Shown here piece by piece: positions 21,004 through 30,983 of a stretch of 64,000 nt of DNA. The translations under genes were made by a program, and so were the position numbers. The notes below the pieces were generated by a model. That model ran no database searches and had not been told where the DNA came from. It worked only from the letters and a program-made list of their open reading frames with translations. Position 1 is the stretch's first letter, and every line of letters starts with the position of its first letter. The DNA is from Brachypterus glaber (Eukaryota; Arthropoda; Insecta; Coleoptera; Kateretidae): positions 19,919,589 to 19,983,588 of the forward strand of contig OY294048.1 of the NCBI GenBank assembly GCA_958510825.1. Direction: 5' to 3'.

Positions 21004-22470
21004 ACAAAAAGTGCCGCTTTTAGAATCAATCGAATAAAAATATTTAGAGGTCGCGCCCGGCGGTTTTTTGAGAGAGAAAACATTTAAAGTCTTTTATTAT
21101 TATTTAAATATAAAAACGTTGAAAACAGGCGATTCTGGGAAGGAAAATTATTTTTGAATAATAAGGAAATATTCAAAAAAAATATACCCTTATACATAAA
21201 AAATGGCTTTACTAGGGTATAAACATTGGCGTATGAAGCTAATTAATGCTACAAAAAAGGTTACTTAGAAATTTTTCTCATGGGTCATTTAGAAATTATA
21301 AATATAAGTACAGTTGGACCCACAAAAAATGCAAGTTTTAAATATGCCTAAATGTCAATTTTATTAATTATTTTATAGTTTAAGTAAGATTTTAAGAAAT
21401 AGGTTAGAATAATTTTACATATTGTCGGTTTTTCTTTAAGTTTATTAGTAATCTCTAATAAGATAATACGTGAATGCGAATAATGTTAAATAACAGTAAT
21501 TGCTGTTATTATATGAATCTGGAAGAAATGTAAAACTAGCAAATATAGAGGTTCCAGATCTGCAGAAGCAAGAACTCTTCCCAAAATGGTTATTTTTATG
21601 TTAATATTCCTTCTTTTTACAAAACTAATGGAGAGCCCCTAGAACAAGCTCGAAGCTTATTTGGGGCTCTCCATGAATCTGTATACCTAATAATTAAATA
21701 AATAAATGCCGAATATTAAAATATTTAAAAAAATATGTAATAAATAATAAACAGAAAAAATAATAAACAGAAAAAACATTTAGAATATTTAATCATATAA
21801 CAAATTTAAACACAATATTTAGTAAATCTTAAGGGAAATAAAACTTTGAACTCATTAGTAATGAAATATATAATTTATGAAAATTAAAATTTTCGTTTTA
21901 AAAAGGTTATTTTTTTTTTATAAAAATTTTCAATCTCGAAATCATCGATGCGGCTGCGGGCGAAGGTTCTCGACCCAGGAAAATTTGTTTCATTTATAGC
22001 CTGCACCGCGTTTCGTAAAGGGTGTTCTCTTAAATAATTAAGAAAATTTTCACTTCCTTCTTTCCCAGCCTGCACGCCTTTTAACCGTTTCCTCCTGTAT
22101 CCATTTTTTTTCAATCTTAAGTCTCCGAAACATTAAATTTTGCCAAGTCCACTTGTCCACATCCTGCTTCCAATAACCGAATAGCTTGAGCTTTCTTAAC
22201 ATCATTTAATTGATGCATTTCTAATTATGTACTTAAAACTTATAATTTTTTTTTTCTTAAAATACATTCATTGCGAGATATTGGGGTAGTAAAATTTTTT
22301 ATTAGCGTGACTTATTTATTATCCATTTTCAAAGAATATATATTATTTTTCAACGGTAACCTCTTTTTAAGCCCTATAAAAAATGTTATATACAATATAC
22401 GTATAACGTATACAACGTATAACGTAAAAAGTTTTGGAGATATGGACTTTCAAAGTTTAATAAAGTATGT
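21004..22470. other. Intergenic with one strong hairpin
   Basis: ATGGAGAGCCCC at 21628-21639 is perfectly inverted at 21663-21674, around a 23-base spacer with an AAGCTCGAAGCTT core. I see no credible gene. Short frames near 21884-22114 (minus) and 22271-22531 (plus) lack recognisable features. Confidence 0.45.
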
Positions 22471-22473
22471 AAA

Positions 22474-22962
22474 ACTAGAGTGCCTTAATGTGACTTTTTC
22501 TGTCAAGAATAAGAGTGGAGACATAATTTAAAATGTAGGAAAATGGAAAACCCACAAACGTGTTTTTAGCCTTTTCCGGATATGCCAAGTTCACCTTCTG
22601 GTTATAAATTTGCCAAAATATATTCTTAAGGTTATTTATCATGACATATTTTTACAGTGCCGTAGGCAAAAATAGACTTGTTTGTCATACTTCGCATATT
22701 TTTGAACTTTTTTTGTTCTCCAGTTGGGATTAATCATATTCTTTATTCTGTTATTACCAAAATGGAGTTTTAAATAAATGGAACCCATTTTCTACTGACT
22801 TATAGTAACATTTAATAAACATTTTCTTTGAAAGTGTGCGCACATGTAATTTATGACATCTAATGCCAAAACATAGTTACCAACTAACAAATAACAATTT
22901 TTACCAGATTTTATTGTCTCCACTCTTTTCCTTGATATAAAACGTCACATTAAGGTTTTCTA
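22474..22962. repeat. Inverted-repeat pair, AGAGTGGAGACA arms
   Basis: CCTTAATGTGACTTTTTCTG through AAGAGTGGAGACA (22474-22527) is inverted at 22905-22962. Arms are about 55 bases with roughly 370 between. Probably a TIR element, with no clear target duplication. Confidence 0.55.
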
Positions 22963-23002
22963 GCAAAACCCAGCTGCGCAAATTCGCGCATGTGTATTAT
23001 TC

Positions 23003-23316
23003 TTTTCCTACGAGCGTGCGGAAAGATCACTCTTTCCGCACGCATGTTGGTGTGGGAAGAAAGCCTTTTCCGCACGAATAAATATTGTTTAATTTCTTAA
23101 TTGCGTAGTGTTTTTCTTGTTACATTTATTCATAATATTATAATATAAATTTTTTACCTGTTAATTGATTTTCTTATTGAAAAATTATAAAAATAAGATT
23201 TATTTCGATTTATTTGATAAAATATAAAAGTACATTTTATTTTAACCCTGCTCGTAGGAAAAGTATTGTTCCTAACGCATGCGCAAAGAGGCTTTTCCGC
23301 ACTTGTTAGGAAAATA
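23003..23316. mobile_element. GCGTGCGGAAAG hairpin MITE, copy 2
   Basis: TTTTCCTACGAGCGTGCGG at the left faces CCGCACTTGTTAGGAAAA at the right. The internal hairpin pairs GTGCGGAAAG with CTTTCCGCAC. Same organisation as 9826-10180. Confidence 0.7.
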
Positions 23317-23371
23317 GCTATTTCATAACATTTTAAAATTGTACCAATGAGGATTTCAACTATTTATCTAC

Positions 23372-24328
23372 ACTGTAAAAAATTGGTGGAAATTTACAAT
23401 TCAAATATTGCAATTATTACTAGCATATGCATAAGAATATTTTATTTTTAAGCAAAATCGCGGCAGTGACTGTGACTTTACATGAAAAATCTGGTAAAGT
23501 TAAGTAAAATATGTAATATACAGAAAAATTACATAAAAATTAAAAAAATATTGTAAAGTTTAGTATCCTTACCTAAAACAAAGTAAAATTACATAAAAGT
23601 TTTTAAATTTCATGTAAAACTAATAGTCTAAGTTTGTAATGGAAACGCTGGGCCGTCAACATTAAATCAGTATGTAGCGAGACTAAATTTATCTCACTAG
23701 CAATGACATTTACTTTTTCAGTAAGTACTAAACAACCAAATTTTGGCCAGTCAGGCTCAGCGGGAGTTATGGTCAGCATGCTAATTAAGTGAACCCTTCA
23801 TACACTGGATAGCGCTTCCCCTTAACTCTGGATTTGTTCTCAAACATCTCAGATCGGAACCTGGTGTGTACGCTATGCCGCAAATGTTTGTATGAGCGAC
23901 TTCAAGTCGTACATGTGCACTTCAAGTGCGCGCATCGTGACTTCATTTTGCTATTTGAGATTACAAGGTTAGTAAATTTACTTGTACGTATTAGTAAATT
24001 TACACGTACGGTAAAATTCACAGGTAATATTCTAATTTTACATGGATATTTATGTAAACTCATGCAAAAATGTATTAATTTTACATGAAATATCACGTAA
24101 TTTTACATACACAGTTGGTAAATTTACATACATATTCTTGTAAAATATCTTGCAATATAAAGTAAAGTAAATTTGCATAATTTTACGTGTAATTTTATAT
24201 GTAAATTTACAAAATTTACAGAATTGTAATATTACTGGTTATGTTTTTAATTTTACATGATTATGATTGGAAACATATTACCTCTGATTTAGCATGTAAA
24301 TTTACATGAATATTTTTTGTAGTGTAGT
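23372..24328. mobile_element. TTTACAT-rich TIR element with unusual centre
   Basis: CTACACTGTAAAAAAT at the left and, inverted, CTACACTACAAAAAATAT at the right form the ends. The arms are packed with TTTACAT and ATGTAAA words. The centre (about 23640-23960) is GC-richer and unlike the arms. It includes the repeated words CGACTTCAAGTCG and GCACTTCAAGTGCGCGC, each a palindrome. A short frame there is not convincing as a gene. The centre may be captured sequence. Confidence 0.55.
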
Positions 24329-25018
24329 TTCCCTTATGATGATGATTATGATTAGCGAAATGTGAAAATTACAGAAGGGTATTTAAAAAAAACTTATATG
24401 TCCCAAAATTTTGCCCACTAAGGCCCGGTTGTACAAACCTCGCTCAAATTTGAACCTAGCTCAACTGTCATTTGTTTCAATGGTAAAGGAACTCTGCTCA
24501 AAGTTAAACCAGGTTTGTACAACCGGGCCTAAAGGGTGAAAGCCGGTATTTTATTGATATTGCTACACGCAATCAATTGATTTGATTAGTTTACTTGCAA
24601 ATATTATTATGATATTATAATTTGTGACAAAATGGCTTTGCGGGTTATGTAGGTATGTTAATATTTTATATGTAAATTTACAAAATTTACAGAATTGTAA
24701 TATTGCTGGTTATGTTTTTAATTTTACATGATTATGATTGGCAACATATTACCTATGATTTAGCATGTAAATTTAAATAAATATTTTTTTTAGTGTAGTT
24801 TCCCTTATGATGATTATGATTAGCGAAATGTGAAAATTACAGAAGGATATTTCTGAAAACTTATATGTGCCAAAATTTTGCCCACTAAAGGGTGAAAGCC
24901 GGTATTTTATTGAAATTGCTACACGCAATCAATTGAGTTGATTAGTTTACTTGCAAATATTATTATGATATTATAATTTGCGACAAAATGGCTTTGCGGG
25001 TTACGTAGGTATGTTAAT
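24194..25018. repeat. Tandem duplication; first copy carries a MITE
   Basis: 24194-24655 and 24656-25018 share their whole course, including TTACAGAATTGTAATATT, GTTTCCCTTATGATGA, ACACGCAATCAATTGA and AATGGCTTTGCGGGTTA. The first copy is longer because of the insertion at 24422-24529, so the duplication came first or the MITE was lost cleanly from the other copy. Confidence 0.85.
24422..24529. mobile_element. 108-bp Harbinger-like MITE with TAA duplication
   Basis: GGCCCGGTTGTACAAACC and its inverse, GGTTTGTACAACCGGGCC, are the termini. TAA at 24419-24421 is repeated at 24530-24532. The unoccupied site CACTAAAGGGTG is present in the second copy of the tandem duplication at about 24885-24896. 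TAA duplication and GG-starting TIRs fit PIF/Harbinger MITEs. Confidence 0.88.
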
Positions 25019-25161
25019 TATAGGGTAATAACGCTTGGTCACGTAGTCGCAGTAGGACGCTTGAATCAACATTAATTGCTAAACTGTCGATGTAACCAAC
25101 ACATTCGAAAGTATTGATAAACAAGCCGTGAAGATCTGTAATCCTACGCGTTCCATTATAT
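25019..25161 (-). other. Possible coding remnant, unrecognised
   Basis: The minus-strand frame from about 25232 to 25014 gives a mixed-composition peptide, less low-complexity than its surroundings (ITDLHGLFINTFECVGYID within it). The 5' part of the frame overlaps the TIR element starting at 25162, so at most the part below 25161 could be older coding DNA. No domain is recognised and there is no partner exon. Treat it as very uncertain. Confidence 0.12.
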
Positions 25162-25410
25162 CGTCGGCTTACAAGTAAAGAGCAGTAAGTCCAAAAACAT
25201 GGTTCTGAGATATTGACAAATTTAACTTTCATTGTTGTTTTTTAATTTTTGTAATAATTGTTTTTGGAAAAAAACTACCGCAAATTGCAATGACATGTTT
25301 GGACATAATAATGTCCCATTTGCAGTTCAATAAAGAAAAATTAAAGTAGTTTAATTCAACTAAATTTGAAAAAAGACATGGACTTAGTGCCTTTTACTTG
25401 TATGCCCACG
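25162..25410. mobile_element. Short TIR element, GTCGGCTTACAAGTAAA ends
   Basis: CGTCGGCTTACAAGTAAAG at the left and CTTTTACTTGTATGCCCACG at the right are inverse ends. The adjacent element beginning at 25411 shares the same terminus, so the two are packed head to tail or share an internal end. Confidence 0.65.
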
Positions 25411-25651
25411 ACGTCGGCTTACAAGTAAAGAGCACTAAGTCAATAAAATAATATAAAAAACAACTATTTAAAATTAAAACCCTTCTATTAATTAAACGTA
25501 ATAGTAGTAGTAATAGTAATGGTAATATTTATTGACCACAAGTGATACATTTAGTACATAATGGTATGTCAGTGATACATTAACCTAAATTAAAAACTTG
25601 CTTAAAATTAGAAGTATATTTTAAAAGCTAAACAAATACGTCTAAATAATC

Positions 25652-27392
25652 CTAACATATGGCTTGGGTTTTATAGGCCTTTACAGTATAAAAATCTCTT
25701 TCTATCAAATATTTTTTAACAGATCTTTTGAAGGCGTTATTGTTGGAAATGCTTCTTATATTTCTTGGTAGTTTATTATACAGATACATACAACTATAGT
25801 AAGGCGAATTTTCATAAAGGCTTGTTTTATGTTTAGGAAGTTGCAAAATTTCGCCAAGCCTTGTATGGCTTTTTGTGGAAAAATTTTCAGGATTATTCCT
25901 TACAAACATAACACATTTAAATATATAAGTACACGGCACAGTTAAAATATTTTTATCTTTAAAAATCTTTTGACAATTGGCTCTATAGTCCAAGTTAAAT
26001 ATAAGACGAATGAGTCTTTTTTGTGCTACCAAAACTCTGTCTATACCACTCACACATCCCCAACAAATAATGTTATATGCCATGTGAGGGTAAGCTAGTG
26101 AGTAGTATATGCCTAAAATTCCAGCCTCATCAAAATCTCTCCTTAGCTTTAAAATAGCGAAAAAGGCATTATTAAGCTTTTTACAAACATGCTCTATATG
26201 ATCACACCAAGAGAGGTCGCTGTTGAAAAAGGTACCAAGAAATTTAATGGACGAAGATAGTGATAATTCCAAAATTTTAAAGTCAATATCCAATCTTTTC
26301 CTATTAAAGAAGTTTATGGCTACGGTTTTCGATTTATTTAAAACAAGCTTATTAATTTCACACCATTTTTCAAAATTCTGAATAGCTTCTAATAGTAAGG
26401 TGTGTAGTTCTAAAGGAGAGTTAGAAGAAATAATTATAGTAGAATCGTCCGCAAATAAAATAACCAATCCTAACCTAATAAAAAGATTAAGATCGTTGAT
26501 AAAAATTAAGAAAAGTAGCGGCCCGAGGATAGAACCTTGTGGGACACCAAGTTTTAGAAAAAATGAATTTGACCTACTGCTTTTATTTATTTTAACTATC
26601 AGTTTTCTTCTCAGCATATACGAATGTACCCAATTACAAATATTCGCAGGCACTCCAATGCTGAGCAGCTTAGCTTTTAACTTATGTGGACAAACTGTAT
26701 CGAATGCTTTGGTCAAGTCAAAGTGCAAGGATACGACATAATTTCCATTATCAATTTCAGAGTATACAAAGTTAAGAAAATTAAAAGATGCTGTTTCAAC
26801 TGACCTTTTTGGACGGAAACCATGTTGGGAAGGTGTTAGTAAATTATTCTCTTCTAAAAAGCTAATTAATTTGCTATAAACAATTTTTTCCAAAATTTTA
26901 GAAAAATTGTCAAGAAGAGATATTTGTCTATAATTATCGATATCTTCAACGCTACCTTTTTTGTGGACTGGTATTACCAAAGCTGTTTTGTAAAAATCTG
27001 GAAAATGACCTTGTATTAATGATAGATTAAATAAAAAAGTAAGTGGTTTAATGATTACATCTATTACTTTGAGCAAAATATCTATAGACATCCCATCCCT
27101 ACCGCAAGATTTTTTATTTTTTATTTTAGTCATAGCTTCAATAACATCAGATTCTGTCACAGGGAGATTGTTAAAAGGAAAAGAGTTAGTTACTGTGGGT
27201 GTACCGTTAGACTTATTACTAAAATAATTCTGAACTGTTTTTTCTGCGATATTTGCAAAATGTTTTCCAAAGATATTAGCAATATTCGAAGAATTAGTAA
27301 ATGTTTTGTTTTCAAAGATTATTTTATCAATAGTGAACTCCTTTTTACTTCTACCTAACTTACTATTTATCAACTGCCATGTGGTTTTGGCT
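25652..27392 (-). pseudogene. LINE reverse transcriptase domain
   Basis: An open stretch of 573 codons is read from 27373. The homologous frame extends a few codons further to a TAA near 27392 and includes TTWQLINSKLGR, so the apparent start is not the true protein start. The enzyme would copy element RNA at a nicked target. Motifs in order: DNYRQISLLDNFSKILEK at about 147-163 (the family usually has YRPISL), QHGFRPKRS at 183-191, FDLTKAFDTV at 218-227, GVPQGSILGPLLF at 276-288 and the catalytic FADD at 307-310. NKSKT follows at 346-350 and a KFLG word at 377-380. The C-terminus has YNKLPRNIRS at 532-541, a pattern repeated in two other fragments of this window. Length and motifs are near complete. 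The upstream frameshifts disconnect it from its endonuclease. Confidence 0.88.
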
Positions 27393-27715
27393 TGTTACGA
27401 CTGCTAATTATTTTATTCTTTAGAAATTTCTGTTTTGCCCTTTTTATATTATATCTATGTTTATTTTTTTCAAACTTGTATTGATCTCTTGTTATAAGGT
27501 TTTTATTAAGAAGACTAAACAAATATTTTAAATGTATCCCGGAGTTTATAATTTCCTGATTTAGCCAGCCTCGTGTATTAATTGGTTTTTTCTTTGCTTT
27601 CAAAATAGGACATGAGACATTATAACACCAAGCCACTGACTCCGAGAAGTAACTAGGCGTTATCAATGTCAAGAAAAAATAACTCGTTCCAAGACAATTT
27701 TTCCAAATATGATCT
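27393..27715 (-). pseudogene. LINE connector between endonuclease and RT, shifted frame
   Basis: The frame from 27750 to 27370 encodes the linker. It is meaningful from about ITPSYFSESVAWCY (near residues 30-43) to KFLKNKIISS (near 108-117), including INTRGWLNQEI. The N-terminal residues of this frame overlap the endonuclease frame and are not real. The last codons run past the second frameshift into a spurious NKPKPHGS end. Basic, lysine-rich linkers containing a W-[LMF]-N-x-E/D-like word before the RT are common in APE-type LINEs. I see no catalytic role. It marks the two indels that split ORF2. Confidence 0.7.
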
Positions 27716-28510
27716 AAACTCATGAATATTGTTCTTTCTAAAATCAACAAACTTTGTTATTTCATTTTTGGAATTACGAGGTATACCTACACTTAAAATA
27801 TGACCAAAGTGGTCAGCAATGTTGGGGTTGACAACTTTAACTGAGCAATGTTGTGATGGAATATTTGTAATCATATAGTCAATACATGTTTTGGACGTCT
27901 TACCATTTTTTTCCGTGAATATTCTTGTGTATTCTGTTGATGTTATACGCAACTCAAATGATTTTACTATATCTATCAAAATATTTTTTTCAGCGCTAGC
28001 TGACTTAAAATCTAAATTAAAATCTCCGCAAAGAATTACATAGGAACATTTTTCAAAAGCATATTTAAGTGCGTAAGACAGGGCATGAAAAAAATTTTTA
28101 AACATACCTCTATTTGGCCTATATATAGTTATTAGACATACATTAATTTGATCAAAAGTAATGTATGACGCTGATACTTCAACGTGCATTTCAATGGATA
28201 AGTCTGAAATTTTAGGCATATTAAAAAAGTTTGCATTGCATTTAGCAAAGACTGCAGAGCCACCTCGAATATGTTTTTTCCTATTAAAACTAGAACATAA
28301 ATTAAAATTAGGTATAAAAAGACTGGTATCGTCACCTTGAACAACCCAGTGTTCAGTTAAACACAATACACTTAGGTTATTTTGCGCAACAAAACTTTCT
28401 ATTAGATCAAAATTATTGGGCAAGCCTTGAACATTAATATGACAAAAATATAATTTGGAATTATCTATAAAAAAGGATTCGGTAGAACTTCTGACGTCAT
28501 CAAACCAACA
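27653..28510 (-). pseudogene. LINE apurinic-like endonuclease domain
   Basis: The open stretch runs from a TAA near 28510 to the stop at 27653. Numbering from the leucine (TTG) codon at 28423 gives 256 residues. The homologous protein clearly starts earlier, with YFCHINVQGL immediately upstream. This domain nicks target DNA to prime reverse transcription. Catalytic and structural motifs are intact: LTEHW at 22-26 (glutamate 24), YRPNR at 101-105, GDFNLD at 133-138, TCIDYMITN at 179-187 and ADHFGH at 203-208. After ELFFLDIDNA the frame meets a premature stop, and homology continues in the next frame. One or two indels therefore separate an otherwise healthy nuclease from its RT. No ORF1 lies upstream. 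Confidence 0.85.
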
Positions 28511-29240
28511 TTATGCGCAGTAGGTGAAATAATTTTCTTACTTGATAATGTATAACTATAAAGTAGAAAACAAGATATTTACATAAATTTTCAAAAACTA
28601 GATTTTTGAAAGAAGGGTTTGGACTCTTTGATTGTTTAAAGAACGTTTCCAAAATTAATAATAATAATTAATTAGTATTAATTATATGAAACTGCTTACT
28701 ATGCCAGAACTAAGACAGTTTTCAGAGGCCATCGGCTGTGCCGGCAAAGAAGCATCTCCTAAAGTCAATAATTATAATGAATCATTATTAATGATAAAAC
28801 ACTTCACGGTGCAATTCTAAGGGCTGTTTTCCGAACCTGCCGCGAACTTTAGTTTTTTTCTTATATTCTTGTTATTTATGTAGTAACCAAGGATTTAAGA
28901 GCAAAATTAAAATAATCTATCAGTTAAAATTTGAATGCGTTTGTCAGTACAATAAATAACGAGTTATTGTATCATATAAATGATTCAAGCAATCAAATTT
29001 TTATAAATTAACTCTTTTTAGAAAGTCGCTTAGTGCAAAAACATTTGAAATAATGTATGTAAGTAAAACGCACTAAGTGCACTAAGTGACTTAGTGCCTA
29101 TTGCCAAATAAAATTTTAATCAAAATCAAATTGGTCGGTTTTGTATAGTGGGTAACTCCCTTGGCAGTCCACCTAGAAGTTAGTTTACCTATACATAGAT
29201 CATCAAAAATTAATTACAGTGCCATTAAAATCCCATTTTT
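28511..29240. other. Interior of the TIR element upstream of the LINE
   Basis: Non-coding AT-rich sequence. It contains CTTAGTGC and GCACTAAGTG words near 29030 and 29070-29095, which echo the element termini and may be subterminal repeats. Confidence 0.4.
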
Positions 29241-29319
29241 GCAAAAAAGTGACTTAGTGCCTTTTACTTGTAAGCCGACGATATATTATTCACATTGGAA
29301 TATTGCATTTTTCCAAATA

Positions 29320-29677
29320 CCTCAAAGAAAAAAAAAATAAAAAAAAATAAAAAAAAAAATAAAAAAAAACTTTAAAACTTTTTTTTTAACAATTTTTTTT
29401 ATTTCCTTTTTGCGAAAAAAAAAATAAAAAAAATAAACAAAAAAACTTTACATTTTCGTTTTGCAACAAATGAAAAAAAAATGATTTTTGTTTTTTAAAT
29501 GAAAGTTTTTCTTTTATTTTTAAAAAAAGTTTAACCCCCATAACTTTTTTGTTGCTAGGGGATTACTTTCAAAATTGCTAGAATTGATCTTTATAATAAA
29601 AGTAATTTCACTGAAAAAGTTACGTTAATCGGAATTTCTTTCAGTTTTTTTCGATTATTCGTTCTTGAGTTATCTTG
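29320..29677. repeat. Left part of GTCCGTC-linked dispersed repeat (inverse of 34.9-35.2 kb)
   Basis: A and T homopolymer-rich stretches (29330-29400) lead into AACCCCCATAACTTTTTTGT. That word is the near inverse-free counterpart of AAAAAGTTATGGGGGGTT at 35106-35124 read on the other strand. The copy resumes at 30801-30960 after the TTAA insertion (GACGGACAGAC and CGAAACTACCGTATA). Confidence 0.5.
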
Positions 29678-29681
29678 TTAA

Positions 29682-30796
29682 CCTTTGTGTCCCCAAGCGG
29701 GGTACATTTGTACCCCAACAGCACAAAATTTGGGATATTCTCGTCATTTCTTTTCTTTAATTTTAATCCCTCTAAGTAAATTACATGTATACCTTCTTAA
29801 ACATTGTAATGTCATTACATTACTATTATGTTCAAGTTTTATCTAGTTCTGGTTGTATTTGTGAGGTGGGGTACAGTTTTTACCTCGCTTGGGGCCTAAT
29901 ATTTTTTTATCTTGCCGCCGAATGATGTCAAATCAAACAAATAACAAAACCTCCCTTTCTTGTTGTTGCAATCAACATGTGCAGATCATTTCTAGTGTTG
30001 TGTTTAAAACTATAATAAACATGTCCAACCAAAAAAGACTTAACTTGTCGAACGAGGCAGATCAATATATTATATCTACCAAAGAACTTTTACCTCAAGA
30101 AGTAATTTCAGACCAATGTTTATGAATGTGTCATCTTTTTGTTTGTTTATTTACTAACAGAAACGCTATCAGCTTTGTGGGGTGAAATGTAGATGTCACT
30201 AGTCGACTTTTAGGCTACCTAGTAGCGATGTTGCGTAGTTTCCACCTTATCATGAATTCAAATCATTATACTTAAATTAAAAATGTAAAAAACTTTATTG
30301 TGTATACTATAATTAAGTTTAATAATATAGTATATTTAAATCTATTAAAATTAAACTACTAGATCATATAAAACTCATACAGAACTAATGTTTCTTAAAA
30401 TTTACAATAAAATATCCAAAGTATATGTTACCAATCGACAACACTGTACCCCTGTCAGTCATTTTACGACATTAGACTGTGAGTTTACACATCCTTTCTC
30501 TCTCTTTACGCGTAGTAAGTGTAAACAATAGTCATTCCCCACCAGCCCCTCAACGTAGTTGGTTCACGCTTCAAACAAACCATACGGTAGATTTCATCAT
30601 GCTCCTTCTTGAGGTAAAAGTTCTTTGATATCTGCCCATCTTTGTTAATTTTTAATATGTACCATTATTAAACAATTAAATCTTTATAAATATTAAATAT
30701 TTAAAAAGATAATATTGAAATAGGTGAAATATCTAAATGACTAAAAAAAAATATAGGGTATAAATGTGTCCATTCAAAAGCTTGGGGCCACAAAGG
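29682..30796. mobile_element. piggyBac-like non-autonomous element, 1.1 kb
   Basis: CCTTTGTGTCCCCAAGCGGG at the left and, inverted, CCTTTGTGGCCCCAAGCTTT at the right are flanked by TTAA (29678-29681 and 30797-30800). The word AAAGAACTTTTACCTCAAGA occurs at 30078 and inverted near 30610-30632, so the interior is partly palindromic. A 78-codon frame at 29889-30125 (starting in a non-ATG context; the inner methionine begins MSNQKRLNLSNEAD) has no recognised domain. It could be a vestige of a transposase N-terminus, but I cannot show it. Confidence 0.8.
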
Positions 30797-30983
30797 TTAA
30801 CAAAAATCATGACATCAGACGGACAGACATTTCAAAAAAAAAGTTGCTTATTTGTTTCATGAAACAAATTTATATCCAAGAATTTTTTGCTTAGGACGAT
30901 TTTTGAAATTTTTTTAAAATTCGAAACTACCGTATATCATTCTAGTGCAGGCGCTGTGAATAATATAATAATTTGAATCAGTA

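Larger units (their letters stand above)
25500..28510 (-). mobile_element. APE-type non-LTR retrotransposon, frameshifted
   Basis: The minus-strand order is endonuclease, connector, reverse transcriptase, then a 3' UTR ending in an ATTACTACT-type tail at about 25500-25535. The clade resembles the Jockey/CR1 assemblage by motif style but is not resolved. Two frame changes (near 27660-27720 and 27385-27400) break the single ORF2. The 5' end stops at a TAA near 28510, and no gag-like ORF1 is present. Confidence 0.85.
25411..29280. mobile_element. TIR element of the same family, enlarged by a LINE
   Basis: ACGTCGGCTTACAAGTAAAG (25411) matches the inverse of CTTTTACTTGTAAGCCGACG (29261-29280). 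ATAT-type flanks occur outside 25162 and 29280. The interior includes the minus-strand LINE at about 25500-28510. A repeated GTGCACTAAGTGACTTAGTG word lies near 29075. No transposase is evident. Confidence 0.55.

Noticed and set aside
22271..22531. 86-codon plus frame
   Set aside because: Its 3' part runs into the arm of an inverted-repeat pair, and the peptide has no recognisable feature.
26400..26741. Plus-strand 113-codon frame
   Set aside because: It is the antisense shadow of the LINE reverse transcriptase.
28132..28344. Minus-strand 70-codon frame
   Set aside because: It is an alternative frame within the LINE endonuclease region.
29889..30125. 78-codon frame as a piggyBac transposase start
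   Set aside because: It lies in a TTAA-flanked element, which made this tempting, but no catalytic motif or family signature is present. I kept it only as a remark.
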